From Isoetes taiwanensis (taxonomy: Eukaryota; Streptophyta; Lycopodiopsida; Isoetales; Isoetaceae): a DNA stretch of 64,000 nucleotides. The stretch is taken from contig JAJEKV010000017.1 of NCBI GenBank assembly GCA_021234155.1, positions 9,799,525 through 9,863,524 on the forward strand. The letters are read 5' to 3'. Position numbers and translations under genes: made by a program. Position 1 is the first letter of the stretch, and the number at the start of each line of letters is the position of its first letter. Under the pieces are notes generated by a model that was not told the origin of the DNA, made no database searches, and saw nothing but the letters and a program-made list of their open reading frames with translations. Shown one piece after another: positions 1 to 12,602 of the stretch.

Positions 1-235
1 TCAAATCCGGGCGCACTATGCTGAGTTGGTCAGGCCTGGCCAACCGCTACATGTGATACTCAGTGCGGCTTCAGTTCGGATGGTGGGATTATACCTCCAG
101 GAGGTTGTGAATGGGACCCACACATGTCTTGTCTCATATGTATACTTGCACAGTTTCACAGCATTCTTGCTATGAATTTTTCCTCGAAAACCTTTCGGGG
201 CGGGGTTTTTTTTAACTCGAGCAGTATTAGGTCTA
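1..235 (+). mobile_element. LINE family A, 3'-end fragment
   Basis: This matches the 3' region of the LINE at 61488-63170. Both contain 'gcctggccaaccg', then 'cctccaggaggtt', then the 'cctcgaaaacc' / 'ggggcgggg' hairpin followed by a T-run. The element is cut by the window edge on the left. On the right it loses similarity before the conserved GTGGACG terminus, so its tail is missing. It is non-coding debris. Confidence 0.75.
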
Positions 236-388
236 CTGCCCCTCCAGGTCACCAAAGGAATTTTTTCAGTTTGCTGGGCATTCGATGTGTGTAGAAACGG
301 CAAGTGGGATCTAGTGGCTTTTGGAATCCAACCCCAGATCGGGGGAGCCGATAAAAGCACCCAAAGTTCGTTTACTTCTGGATGTGTT

Positions 389-471
389 GTTATGTAGAAT
401 GGTATGGGGAACCGGATTCTGCAGGTCATGGGGGCAGCAAGAATGGCTGACCCCATGCCATTCCACATAAC
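389..471. repeat. imperfect 21-bp inverted repeat (hairpin)
   Basis: Arms 389-409 and 451-471 are complementary at 19 of 21 positions, with about 41 bases between them. A short direct repeat 'accggattct-cagg' occurs inside it (411) and just after it (485). It could be a small MITE remnant. It lies 180 bp upstream of the DUF1685 start codon. Confidence 0.5.
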
Positions 472-647
472 GTAAGACAAGCACCACCGGATTCTACAGG
501 TTTTGTGCAGCAGTTTGTCATTCTGGATAAGAATGATTCAAGAAACTTGTCGGAATGCAGACCCACTTAGATGTTGACGCTATACCATGCCAATTTAGAA
601 ACAACAGATGATGGGCATAATGAGTTTGCGGCGGCAGGCGGCCAAGC

Positions 648-3600
648 ATGGATGCAGATTGGATCATTGAAAGGTTGGATTCGTGTTGGTTCTGGGACAA
701 CGTCATGTGCGGTTGTCTCTGCCGTTTGCGACATGAAACCGGGGAGATAGTGCCAACTTGTCCAGATGAACCGGAGGAATTACAATCTCAAGGATCTGAG
801 GTTACCGTTGTTTCCTTTCAGGTATTATATTTTGTCAATCAGTAGAAGCAGTTATTTGCGATTCCTTCCGTAGCCTTTTACTCAGTTAAAGTTGTCAATA
901 GAATTCCATCAGCCCTTGAAATTAGTAGTATTTGCACATTCTATAGACACAATTCTTTAGCCGAAAATTTGAACCGATATTACCACTAATTTAGAGTTAT
1001 TAGGTGTATATAGTTTGTGTTGGAAGCAGCAATATTGTTCTTGGGCAGTTGATGACTTCTTTGACGCATCTTGACTCGATTTAGAAAACTAGGCTTTTTT
1101 GATAGACGTGCTCGAGTCTATTGTCTGTGATTTCGGCAAGTTCGAGTGACTTCCATGTTGGGGCATATTCTTCTTGCATGCTGAGATCCTCAATTGGAAA
1201 CAATATTGTAGCCAGAAAGGTCATTAAAAGCTTGCTTGCACTTGCAAGACGATCTTGCTCATTGGAAGATATATAGATACAAAAAGCTATTTTGAATTCA
1301 CTGCAGATGTATCTTTTCTATAGGACTTTGCCACTGAAAGAAGGAACACACTGATGTCACCATCAGCATGTGCAGGCACGCATAATCCACATCCCATTCA
1401 AGAAACATGTTAAGTCTGCAGATACGATAGTTAAGAACCCATCCCATCTCTTCTGAGCAAATCAAATTCAATCTCTCCCTGTCCCCATAACATTCCTCAA
1501 AATTGGCTTTATAAGGATAGACAGCTGTCTGATGATGCTGATATGATCCGCTCGAATAACCATGTGATCAATCGCACCGGAATTTCAGGTACCTCAACAT
1601 TGATAGGATTTGCTCCATGTGCAAAGCTGGAGCATCGCCATAAAATCAGGTGCCAGTACTTCTGAACATAGTGGTATTCTCTGTATTGCTGATAACCTCT
1701 ATATATGGTACAGAGTTGTTGAAATCATATTATGTCCATATGGTCAGCATGATGGTACATGATTGAGGGTCTATCACAACTTCAGCTACTTATTCTATAT
1801 TTGTGTGTCAGCTGTTGCTTCACCAAGTATGTTGATAGAAGAACATGAGGAAGTAGGTCATTGTTCATAGGCATGGCTTCATTATCATGCTGCTGGTCCT
1901 TCAAAGAGTTTCGATTTGTTAGTGCGTCTCAGTTTGGCTACTTTCTAATTGTTTTCTGTTGCAAAGCAGCGGCTTGTCCTGTTATGATTAGGCCATCTAC
2001 ACATTACAATGGATAGTTCATGTGATTTTGAATAAAGGAAGCCTCTCCCCTTTGTCCTGTTTTCGCAAACTCTTTTTCAGGCATACAAACCTTCTTTACC
2101 TGTCTTAAACAGCTTTTCACAAACTCTTGGGAACTGATGATGGACCAGAGTCCTGCTTGCACTATTAATGAGCTGCCCGCCCTGTTTTAAATCTTCAAGA
2201 TTATATTGTGCCTTATTAGATATTCTTGTAAGTACAACGACCGAGCCCTGTCCATCTACATCTGTTATGGTGTACTGGTTGAACGTTTGTGAGCTAAGTG
2301 CTTCTACCACCTGATGCCATGTTTGGGGCTGAAATCATAATGTCGAATATAATATATTCCGAGCGTGGACATGCCAACCTTGCTTGCAACTAATAACAGA
2401 ACTAAAATGTGGCATCACTATCACAAGCTTCAGCTACTTGTATGCCAGCTGTTGCCTCACCAAGTATGTTAAAGGAATTGATGGTTTATCATGCTGCTTC
2501 TCCTTCAAAAAATTCGGTTTGTTTGTGTGTCTCTGTCAAAGAGCCTTTAGTCCATGTACATGGGGTTAGGACATCTGTGGTATTCTGGCAAATCTCTGAT
2601 TTGATCACATCATGCACCATTGTTTGTGTTTATAACCAGGTCAAAGAGTCTGTTATAGCGATTCCTGTCCAATTCTTCTTTCAACAAAGCACTGGGTTGT
2701 CCCTGTTATGATTAGGCCATTTACGCTACACGTCACATAACAACTTCAGATATACAAACCTTTTGACCTGGCTCAAAACTCTTTACAAACTGTTGGGAAC
2801 TGATGGTGACGCACTATTAACCAACCCTGTTCCAAATTTTTGAGATCATATTGTGCCTTATATGGATATTTGATGGGCACAACATCCAAGTCCTTTTTAT
2901 CTTCATCTGCTCCAATGTTCTGATCTAACACGTGTGCAAGCGAAGTGCTAAAATCATAATGCATGGTATAATACATTCCTTCATTCCCAATGACACCCAA
3001 AGCCACGCTTCAGATCCTCATCTGTCCTGCTGTACTTCTTGGGGCAGCCTCCACTGGAACCATGGACGAGCCAACTTTGGGTCCTGGAATTAATAGCAGA
3101 ACTACATGGCAGCAGTGCAGCTGGTTGAGACAAAGTTTTTAAAGCCAACCAAAGTTTTTAAATTTGCTTAGAGTGAAGCAAGATTTGCTACGTTAACACC
3201 ATGTCAAATTTTTTTACTGCTGTCTTGCTACTTCTTTAGGATAGCTTGACAGCCGTTTTGCTATGCTTGCAAGCCGAGCACTCTACCACTGGGCTATGTG
3301 CCCTGTTTGTTGAAGATTAAATGTTCTTCTAATTATATCCATTATCATTTTCTAGCATAGATTTCCTCGTTGTGAATGTCACCATGGATTTGACATTAAG
3401 TTGTTGATTATAGCAGCAAGTGCAAGGATGAATACAATTGCCATACATCACAGCTGCATATACTTCAGGACAATTTATAGAGTTTCCTGGTGACTTTAGT
3501 GTGGTTTATGCTAACTATTCAATTAATATCATAATCCCATAAACTCATCTACATCCTTTGGCTGGGCTTTCCAAAGTGTTATTCTTCTTAAATAGGATAT

Positions 3601-4934
3601 TCTATGCATATCATTTGCCCATTACGGATGTTAGCAGTCGCCCACATGATGTATCTAACTGCAGGCATTCCATTATCTTCTTCAGCAGCATTTAGAAACC
3701 CATCCTCATTATTCCTCATTTATCTTCTAAAAATTGGTGATGAGAAGCAGCCTGCAACTTTGAAGAATTGAGTTGCTCAAGCATTTATATAGGTTGCTTG
3801 TCAAATGGCACAACGGCAATGGACTCTCAAAAGGCAAGCATTTGTCATATAAATCTGCATGTTGAGGTTGTTTTGGTGGACTGAATAACCTTTTATTATA
3901 TTCTGTAAGCTTCAAGCTTCCTGGCATAACCATTGAAATCCATTTGATGGTATGAAGTCTATGAAGCTTCTTCAGGTTTTCTGCAGCAGATGCCAACATC
4001 CAGACACCCTCATTTGATTGCATGAGATTTTGAAGTGTGTTGTATTATTGCTTTAGCCCAAAGGTTTTTAGACAGACCCTTATAGTATTTGATCATATGC
4101 GAAGGTGTAGCTTTTCAGCCCTAAATATGAGAAACAGATGGGAAATCTTTTATTAATCTGTCTTTAATCAAAATGAGAGTACTGATAGTTGAGTGAAACA
4201 CTAGGTTGCGTTAGACATGCTTCAAAGATTTGCTAAAATAATTAATCGAAAGGGGACATCTTAACTTCTATGACAGATATCTGAGTGTGGCATTAAATTG
4301 CCTAGGAAGCAGACACAGATGATGAAATCACAATAGGTAATAACTTGCCTCCTATTAATATATTATAAGCCTATGGCGGACAAGTACTGCATTTCTTCGA
4401 AACAAAACAAAAATGTTCCATGTTCTAGAAGATGCATCTTGTAAATATGTAGATCCCACCTTTTGAGGGGAAAGGGATAACATTGATTTGTTTGTTCGTT
4501 TTTAGGAGACACGGCCTGCAATAAAAGCTGCAAAACTTCAAACGGTAGAATCAGGAAAGCAGCTATTAACATCGTCTCCAAAAGCATTGTTTGATCAATG
4601 TCGCCCAAGAAGAGCAGGGAGGCGCCGTGTGAAAAGCCTAACAGATCTTGAGTTTGATGAAGTAAAAGGTGTCAAGGATCTTGGTTTTCACTTCACCAAG
4701 GATGATCTGACGCCACGCATTGTTAAATTGTTTCCTGCTTTAAGAGATCGTCTATATGATCAGGAAGATGCTTTGAAACGAAAAGATTCTTACTTTCCAT
4801 CTGAGTGGGCGATTGATTCTAGCAATTCATTGCTGGACTGGGGTGTTCTTGATTCTAATCAGGTTGTGGATGTGAAGACATGCTTAAAGGCTTGGGCACA
4901 TACAGTTGCTTCTACTGTGAGACAGGAATGCTAA
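648..4934 (+). CDS. DUF1685 family protein, two exons
   Basis: Exon 1 is 648-821 (58 codons, ATG start, donor CAG|GTATTA). Exon 2 is 4506-4934 (142 codons plus TAA, acceptor TTTTTAG|GAG). Both junctions are phase 0, giving about 200 aa. The N-terminus has LDSCWFW, corresponding to the 'FDS-WF' start typical of plant DUF1685 proteins. Exon 2 has LQTVESGK, then RRRVKSLTDLEFDEVKG-KDLGF, and ends with LKAWAHTVASTVR, the hallmark order of the family. The molecular function of DUF1685 proteins is not established. The 3684-bp intron (822-4505) is large and holds antisense ORF remnants and a tRNA half. A further internal exon cannot be excluded, but the two seen are phase-compatible. Downstream 3'-UTR extent is unknown. 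Family assignment is strong; the joining of the two exons is inferred from family structure and splice phase. Confidence 0.82.
2077..3010 (-). repeat. two diverged copies of an antisense ORF-like segment inside the DUF1685 intron
   Basis: Segments around 1790-2310 and 2405-3010 are diverged direct repeats; shared plus-strand phrases include 'ttcagctactt', 'caccaagtatgtt' and 'gttatgattaggccat'. On the minus strand both keep a related open frame: 2310-2077 has KAQYNLEDLKQG and VHHQFPRVCEK, and 3006-2773 has KAQYDLKNLEQG and RHHQFPTVCKE. I do not recognise the family. The conserved reading frame suggests both descend from a coding exon of another gene or transposon. They are probably pseudogenic. 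Confidence 0.4.
3264..3303 (-). tRNA. tRNA-Ala-like 5' half (fragment)
   Basis: The minus strand reads as the 5' half of a tRNA. It has an acceptor strand, a perfect A-box (TAGCCCAGTGG), and an anticodon arm with loop CTTGCAAG (anticodon TGC, Ala). The 3' half with the B-box/T-arm is absent, so it is a truncated tRNA or SINE head and not a functional gene. Confidence 0.45.
3727..4023 (-). other. unrecognised antisense open frame in intron
   Basis: An uninterrupted minus-strand frame of about 98 codons (e.g. NLKKLHRLHTIKW) lies in the DUF1685 intron. It has no recognisable domain. It may be another exon remnant related to the antisense material at 2.0-3.0 kb, or chance. Confidence 0.15.
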
Positions 4935-5303
4935 TTCACTCATCTTTATCCTTTATCTATGTAGTTATGGTTCTTGGTTGTAACAAGAAATTTACAATCT
5001 TGTTTCATAAATTTAGCTCCCAACACAATGTGGTCAGTGTGGAATATGAACAAGAGTTGCTTGCCGGAGTTGCTTGCGACGAATAGGTCGGAATCGCTTT
5101 TACAGGTCAGATTTGCTTATCCGAGTTATTTTGCCATGAACAAGTCTGATTTGCAGCGAAATTACTAACATGGCAGCGTTTTAGGTGGGCCAAATTAAAC
5201 CAATATTCTTTTATTTGGGATTAGGTCTGTTCCAAAATCATGCCACTGTGGTGTATTTTTAGAGCACAGGTTGCTGTGGTGCTTTTTGTTTGACGTTTTA
5301 CCT
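4935..5303. other. 3' flank of the DUF1685 gene
   Basis: Probably contains the 3' UTR. I see no other gene. The short phrase 'tgccggagttgcttgcgac' is the only notable text. Confidence 0.3.
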
Positions 5304-5423
5304 GCTAGTAAATGTATCATATTACTTTGTTGTCTTAGCTTTATAGAAAATTGATATGAATGTGCTAGTAAATGTATCATAATAGTTTGTTGTTCTTAAC
5401 TTTATTGAAAATTAATATGAAGT
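5304..5423. repeat. 60-bp tandem duplication
   Basis: Two adjacent copies, starting at 5304 and 5364, share 'gctagtaaatgtatcat' and 'tttat-gaaaattgatatgaa'. The copies differ at several positions. Confidence 0.8.
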
Positions 5424-5994
5424 CAGCAGCTTTGATGCACTTAGAAACAAATCTATTGAACAATGAAAATTGCAAATAGTAATGAGAATATGTTAGGTTT
5501 CCTTCATTCAACAATTGGAGATCAAACCCTTTTCTCGTTCATACTTTCTTAAAAATGAATCAATGTACCATGTTCTATCTAATTCTTGATACTCTGGAAC
5601 AATATCAGCCACAATTTTGTGAGCAGCAAGACCTCTCATAATATCTACTAAGCAAACAATCATCACTCTCAAAGTTCTTTGGATGGTATGGCGGAGGATT
5701 CAATGTTTGAGTCTAGTTTAGTGCTCATAAAGTCAAGTTGGTAGTAATGGCAAATAATGAGCCCACAAAGTAATAGGGCCTTTTGTAAAACTGTTTCCAG
5801 GGATAATTAGTTGGTGATAAATTAGTTAATTGATACCAATCTGAAAACACTTGCGAAGCTGCAAAACCATATTATAGAAGGAAGGGCTGACTATTTTTTT
5901 TTAAATATGCTTTTGTTACATCTCATTCAATGTCCAATTTTTTTGCTATATAGAAACATACTGATTTGTTAGAACAAAAGCCTGAAAATCTCAC

Positions 5995-6173
5995 CTGACA
6001 ACCTCCAAGCTGGTGAGCAAAAGCACTGGGGCACAAATCACCGATCTGACGTCTCCGCACTTCTTGCTGACCACATTCATAAAGCTTACAGGGGCTTCTT
6101 GAAAATGTGGCACTGCAATACGCAGTTGGATGAAAGTCATCCATTGTCATTTCACAAAATCGATATAGAAAGT
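5995..6173 (-). CDS. candidate internal exon, unknown protein
   Basis: On the minus strand an open segment of 59 codons is bounded by an acceptor (TTTCCAAG|AC) and a strong donor (TGTCAG|GTGAGA). It encodes FLYRFCEMTMDDFHPTAYC, then SPCKLYECGQQEV, then RRRQIGDLCPSAF, and ends HQLGGCQ. The Cys-rich pattern and clean boundaries look like a real coding exon. I cannot assign the family, and flanking exons were not found with confidence. It could be one exon of a large-intron gene running leftward, or a pseudogene fragment. Confidence 0.4.
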
Positions 6174-7465
6174 CTTGGAAATGGCCAAATCAAATTGATA
6201 TAGTTAGGAACAAGAATCAATCTGACAATGAGGATCCAGTTGAAGCAATATTGGTACGGCTGAAACAAGGAAACGGCAAGGACATGGGCATTGTCAGGTG
6301 CACATAAAATGGCCTAAGAAGGCAACAAAGAGCAAATACACAAGCTTGCTATAGAAAGCAAAGCTTTGCTGTCTATCTATTGGCCTATTTCACTCGTCCC
6401 TGTAATATCTTTCCAAAAATGATTCTCATTTTCACTTCCTACAAATTCAAATGCTTTATTAGTTAGATAGTGATCCTAATACAACTAACCAACCTCCTGA
6501 TAATTTTGCAATGCTTAACCATGGTACCAAATGTCTTATCCATATATTGTCTAGTGGCATAGTCAGTTTAGGGCGAAGAATAATATAAAGCTTGAATGTG
6601 TCAAGTTTGGACAATTCCTTGCTATTGCGGCAATAGCGACATTAGTACACTCTAGAAATAACAGATGACGGCTTGGGGCATCCTTCCTGGTAGTTACAAG
6701 TGCCATCTTTGCAACTACTCTGTGTTTCAATCGATTAGATGGGGACAATAAGTTCCTCCAAATCTTGCTTACTAATCCAACTACTTTCCATCATTTATCT
6801 TCCACATGATCCTGGACCTGGCAAAAACATGAAATACTTACATCAATAATTCGTGACACACTGCCAGAAATAATATTCAGAGGCGATTAAATGGTTGATC
6901 ATCCTTATGAACCCGTTGTTCTGGATCGATATATTGTTGAAGTTAAGAGATGTCAGATGTAAGCAAACTGGATACAACGATGGAATAAAAACAGATGCTA
7001 CAAGCCCAAGCCAGATAAACTTGATAAACCTTTGCAGCTTGCAAGTGTTGTTTGCAATTCTGCAAACTAAGACCATCCGAGCTCACGAGAGTATGAACCC
7101 GTGCCAAGGTCTGCCAGTTGAGGTCTCACCAACAGCCATTGCAATTGCTGCAGACAGACATCTTTGTTTTGCTTAAGGGATGGCCATAAATCCACTCTAG
7201 GATGTGGTTAACCAGGTTAAGCACTGCTGCTTAGTTTCAAGCTCAAAAAACAAGAGTTTCTCCATGTTTTTTCACTGATCTTGCTTGATCAGTGCTCAAA
7301 TCTCTTGCTCTTTTGAATGAATGAGGTTTTAAAGGGTTGGCAAGGCAATTTTAATGGTGTTTGAACCAGATTAAACCATTCAAAAAGTAGAGTACAAGCT
7401 CTATTCCAAGATCAACATGTCAGAACACAATTTTGCGCGCAATTCATTGCGTGGTTATCCCGACC
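6174..7465. other. intergenic, no gene seen
   Basis: AT-rich sequence with short chance open frames on both strands. I see no recognisable coding or repeat structure. Confidence 0.4.
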
Positions 7466-9543
7466 ATTGTGTTCTCTCTTTCTGTTTCTCATGTGTGTTT
7501 GGGTTTAAGGGAAGGTGGAGACCCGAAAGCTTCCTAGAAGTAGAGATGTCTCTAGCTAGAATCCTTAAGACCCAGTAAATGCGGTCTGTGCACAAGAGCC
7601 CACTTGGCTGTGGATGTTATATCGTGATTCAGCGCCAGATAACGGCTACGATGGTGAAATGGAGGTGGGGTCTTGCCTAGCGTGGCTATAGGATTCCTAC
7701 AGTGTGCTAGGCTTATAGTCCGTCCTCGTGTTGAGGCTAGGTATGGGTCCGACACCTCTTGGGTCGCAAGAAACGTGTCTATATGGATGTCCTGGGCTCG
7801 ATGGGTGCGCCGAGGCGGCCCCATGGATTTTGGGGGGTTCAAGTCGGGTACGGATGCGGGGGTCGCTAAGGAGGCACGTATTCTCTAGTACACCTAGGGA
7901 TCCATCGTGATCAGGAAGGGGACGCCTTCCTGACCTGCCTCATCGGACGGGGGAGATGTAACCTGGAGCAGTCTCATAGAGTGACTTCATGAGATTGTGT
8001 TTCCAGAAGGCTACAATCACGTCATAACATGTTTCAGCCTATCTGCAAAGTGTCCACAGGAGGGGCGGATGGAGTGGACTACCCTAGCCATAGTTCTATG
8101 CCAGCCAACGCCATGTTATACCTCTATCTGCTGTTATCTTGAGGCCCTAACCATCAGTCGACCCCATGGAGTCTGAGTCCAGGGTAGAGCCCTTATTTAG
8201 GGTATATTGCTTATGTTATCTTGTACTTGTATTACCATGTAGATGATGATGATGGATGGATCATTGTGGTATATTATTTTGAGCATGATTGTTGTATGAT
8301 AACATGCAGAACCTGAAGCAATATCATAGTTGGGTCACTTTTTCTTCCACTTATTTTGTTGTGCAGTGTTAAAAAATTGCAACGTGTTTTAAGCGGCGAT
8401 GCCAGTAACCATAAAAATTATTTGTTTAAAAAACTCATGAAATATCGAGGAATTTCCACCTACTGGTGGTTTATGCTAGCCAAACTTAACAGATGCTGTT
8501 AAATATGCTTATTTTTCAATCTACGGTTAGTCAAGCTTAACAGACACCATTAGATATGCTTATTTTTCAATCCAAAGCTGGAAATATCTAAAATACTCAA
8601 AATTGCTATCACTTGGCGATCGGTATAGATTTGGTAGAATGGCTTATTTGCATCCGTTTATTAAGGAGATCTCTGTGCATTTAGGTAGATCGAAGGCGCA
8701 CATGCATTTGATAGTTATTTTCACTGATTTAATGAAGTTTTGAAGGTTTTCTAATGATTTCTTATTTTATTTACTAGGGTTTTTCCTTGTGTCGCTCTCT
8801 TATTTCAGCTCTTATCTAGAAAACCATTTCTTGGAATAAGTTTCAAGCTTCAGATTTTTTTACAGAGTTTTGTGGACTTTTATAGCATTCTTACGGCTTT
8901 GCAGAGTTGCGGTACCTGATCAGTAGGAAATCTGGTTTAGGTTTCTTGAAAGCATTCGGTAGGAAATCTAGTTTACATTTCTTGAAAGCATTCTACTTCT
9001 TCTAATTCTATTCCTGACTGGTTTTCCCACATTGCTTAACAAGTGGAAGAGAAACGTAAGGCATTTTCCTTCTCGGCAAGCCAAAAGGGTGAGAAGTCTA
9101 GGACGAAGATGGACACAACAGGACCCTGGAAGTCGCCGGGGAAGAACATTTTTTTGTCGCGCAGTTTAGGACTCCTAACATGATTCAGGGCTTTAGATTG
9201 TAAGGTTATTTTGACCATGAAGCACTCCATGGTTGGAGCATGCAGGTTTGGAGTAGTTTTCTTAATTTCGTCAGAGGGGACGGCAAGAATTAGTACTGAA
9301 AGCCTTCTGCTCTTAAGTTATTGTGGGCTAGTCTGTGCTGAGCAGGAAGATGAATAGCAAGAATCTCAAAAAGGATTGTTGAATCTAGGGTTTCAATGGA
9401 TTCAGATGATGACAAGTATTGCCAGATTAATCCCTTTTTCTTTGCAAAATGTTGTGCATGATTTTGCCTTCTTTCTACTATTACACTCTAGATCTTATTC
9501 CAAAATTATGAATCTAGGTGCAATGTATTCTAAATCGATGATA
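7466..9543. repeat. segmental duplication, copy 1
   Basis: Blocks 7466-7735 and 8756-9543 recur, in the same order and orientation, at 10233-10489 and 10496-11235, with only small differences. The 7736-8755 interval is unique to this copy; it is GC-richer at first and includes a 9-bp perfect hairpin near 7909-7933. The content is not identified; it reads like non-coding repeat. Confidence 0.8.
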
Positions 9544-10232
9544 TCTATACTTGAAAGAATGAGATTGACCAGACAAGCTACTCCATAGTCCCAATCCCCA
9601 GAAAATATTTTGAAAAGAAGTTCAAGCCATGTGTTGTTCATAACAGCTTTGCTTATATTCTATTTTCTGAAGGTGCTTAATATAACCAACTGCAGTGCAG
9701 GTTTTCTATGGCTTCATGCCAAACTTTTAAAATGTTTAAAGAGGATTTCAAGAGTGTGCTTATCTAGTCAAGCATTCCAGCTTCTTCGATATTAGGCAAC
9801 GCAATACAGGAATCAAAGCCATGTCCACGGGGTTGACTCTAGTATCTGCTACATATCTGTTATAGTGCTTACATATTAGCTCCAACGTGTAAAATTACTT
9901 GTGTAATCTCAAAAATTTGCTCAGACTTGGATTATTCATTCTTTTTCTTCCAAGTCGATTGGCCAGGGAGAACTTGCTAAGTATGGAGAGCAAATTGGGG
10001 CCCTACCATCAATCCCTTCCCCAAATCGATTTGGGGAGAGTTGGAGGAAGGAGGAGCTACCAGCTACTGTAACCAGACTTGAAGAATGGAAGCCTTTCGT
10101 GATAATGGCTCTAGCCAAGAGACCGATTAGTCCCTAGATAGTCTGTGCTTTAGCTAACCCTTCTCTGATTAAAAGGAATGGTTAATTTCTCTTTTATGTG
10201 TTACTAAGATGATGATAGATACTTTGATTATG
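9544..10232. other. spacer between the duplicated segments
   Basis: Single-copy within this window. I see no gene. Confidence 0.3.
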
Positions 10233-11235
10233 ATTGTGTTCTCTCTTTCTGTTTCTCATGTGTGTCTGGGTTTAAGGGAAGGTAGAGACCCAAAAGCTTC
10301 CTAGAAGTAGAGATGTCTCTAGCTAGAATCCTTAAGACCCAGTAAATGCGGTCTGTGCACAAGAGCCCACTTGGCTATGGATATGTTATATCGTGATTCA
10401 GCACCAGATAACGGCTACGATGGTGAAACGGGGGTGGGGTCTTGCCTAGGTGCTAGGCTTATAGTCAGTCCTCGTGTTGGGGCCGGATTTCTTATTTTAT
10501 TTACTAGGGTTGTTCCTTGTGTCGCTCTCTTACAGAGTTTTACTGATTTTTTTACAGAGTTTTGTGGACTTTTATAGCATTCTTACGGCTTTGCAGAGTT
10601 GGGGTACCTGATCAGTAGGAAATCTGGTTTAGGTTTCTTGAAAGCATTCGGTAGGAAATCTGGTTTACATTTCTTGAAAGCATTCTACTTCTTCTGCTTC
10701 TATTCCTGACTGGTTTTTCCACATTGCTTAACAAGTGGAAGAGAAACGTAAGGCATTTTCCTTCTCGGCAAGCCAAAAGGGTGAGAAGTCTAGGACGAAG
10801 ATGGACACAAAAGGACCCTGGAAGTCGCCGGGCAAGAACAATTTTTTGTTGCGCAGTTTAGGACTCCTAACATGATTCAGGGCTTTAGATTGTAAGGTTA
10901 TTTTGACCATGAAGCACTCCATGGTTGGAGCATGCAGGTTTGGAGTAGTTTTCTTAATTTCGTCAGAGGGGACGACAAGAATTGGTACTGAAAGCCTTCT
11001 GCTCTTAAGTTGTTGTGGGCAAGTATGTGCTGAGTAGGAAGATGAATAGTAACAATCTCAAAAAGGATTGTTGAATCTAGGGTTTCAATGGATTCAGATG
11101 ATGACAAATATTGCCAGATTAATCCCTTTTTCTTTGCAAAATGTTGTGCATGATTTTGCCTTCTTTCTACTGTTACACTCTAGATCTTATTCCAAAATTA
11201 TGAATCTAGGTGCAATATATTCTAAATCGATGATA
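10233..11235. repeat. segmental duplication, copy 2 (internally deleted)
   Basis: Direct-orientation copy of 7466-9543 lacking about 1 kb from the middle. It also has a short deletion after 'cttgcctag', where a 'ctag' microhomology is visible in copy 1. A 64-codon minus-strand open frame is kept in both copies (9036-9230 and 10728-10922), but resembles nothing I know. Confidence 0.8.
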
Positions 11236-12407
11236 CGAGGAAAATCTGCATCAGCGATAATTGCATGCCTTTTCCAACGCTATCCCGGAGCTCCGATTTG
11301 GGCGATGCGATTTAAGATTTAAGCAGCAAGATTTGAGATTCAAGCAGCGATTTAAGCTCCGATTTAAGGAGCCTTCAAGACTGCAATGCTAGAGCTCCAA
11401 GACCTTCAAGATGGCCGGCTAGAGCTCCAGAGGCCAGAGCTCTGTATTCGCTGAGATGCTTGTTTGGCAAATAATTGATAGCTAAGATGTTTCGCAGACG
11501 GTTTATCAAGATAAACAGGCAAGCAGATAGTGTATCAAGATGGACAGGCCGGATATGAGCTGTTACGGCTAATAACTGATTTCAATCTAACAGCTAAGAT
11601 CTAAAGTAGTCGAGGAACTGCCGGTTAAGTCCATCAAAATTACTATTTTCCATCCCTTTATGGTTTCTACTACATGGATGCTGCTGTTTAACTCCTCCAG
11701 GATTCGTTACGAGTGCCTATAAGCAGCATGGCGTAGAAAGCAGCATGGCACGCTTGGTCCTGACCATGCCTCCATTAGAGACGTTAGGTGTGTGATCTAT
11801 AGCCTTTGTCCAGATGAGGAGCCCATTGATAAGATAGGAAAGAGACGCCATAGATTTTGGGGCAATGCTATAGACTGCAGAGCTTGACGAGTTGGATGCC
11901 ATGCTAGATGAGGATGACGATGGTGCCAATGTAGATGTGCAAGATTATCCTCCATACGAGGAATATATTGACAAATTCCCAGCATTGTGCCTTGACACCA
12001 CCTTTCTTCCCTTCCAAGACTTTGTTCTCTTGCATTTTGCTGATGACTTAGATGAGGAAGATTCTGAATGTTCCATAATCTGGGGGCTACAAATCAATAA
12101 TACAAAGAGTCATGATATTAAATAAAATTTTAATGGCTCCATAGTAAGATGCCTAGCCTATACTCCGTATTCCTGTGCTCGACCCAAACCCCCGATCATG
12201 CTCCCATAGCTTTCGGCCGACTCATACCCAAATCGAAACTCACTAGATGACGAAAGAATTAAAGGAAAAGGGAAAATTGCGAGTTACAGAGGTGGCTTAC
12301 CTGATTCAGGCACAGAACTGAGCAAAATTGGACCGATTTAAGGATAGAGGCTTCAAACTCCGGTGCTTACTGGAGAAGGGCGGTGTACTTGAAAGGACGA
12401 CAAATAG
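11236..12407. other. no recognised gene
   Basis: Includes a run of 'gatttaag'/'agagctcca' short repeats (11300-11450). An acidic plus-strand open frame (11892-12125, e.g. DELDAMLDEDDDG) lies here; I cannot assign it to a family. Confidence 0.3.
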
Positions 12408-12602
12408 GAGCCAGGCAGCATACGTGGCACGACAGCAAGGGGGAAGGGCAAATAGATAAAGCTAATTCTGCTTGCTAGTAATCATATATATAGAAGGAAA
12501 ATAAGAGCCAAGCAGTATACAGTATACGTGGCACGACAGCAAGGGGGAAGGGCAAATAGATAAAGCTAATTCCTCTTGCTAGTAATCATATATATAGAGG
12601 GA
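12408..12602. repeat. tandem duplication, about 100 bp
   Basis: Two near-identical copies begin at 12408 and 12505 and end with 'atcatatatatag'. The second carries a small extra 'tatacag' duplication. Confidence 0.85.

Noticed and set aside
16-480. 154-codon minus-strand open frame
   Set aside because: It overlaps the LINE 3' end and the hairpin region, and has no domain.
3264-3303. Functional tRNA-Ala gene
   Set aside because: Only the 5' half is present; no T-arm or B-box follows.
11892-12125. Acidic plus-strand frame (DELDAMLDEDDDG)
   Set aside because: No family recognised, no supporting splice or promoter signals; not strong enough to call a gene.
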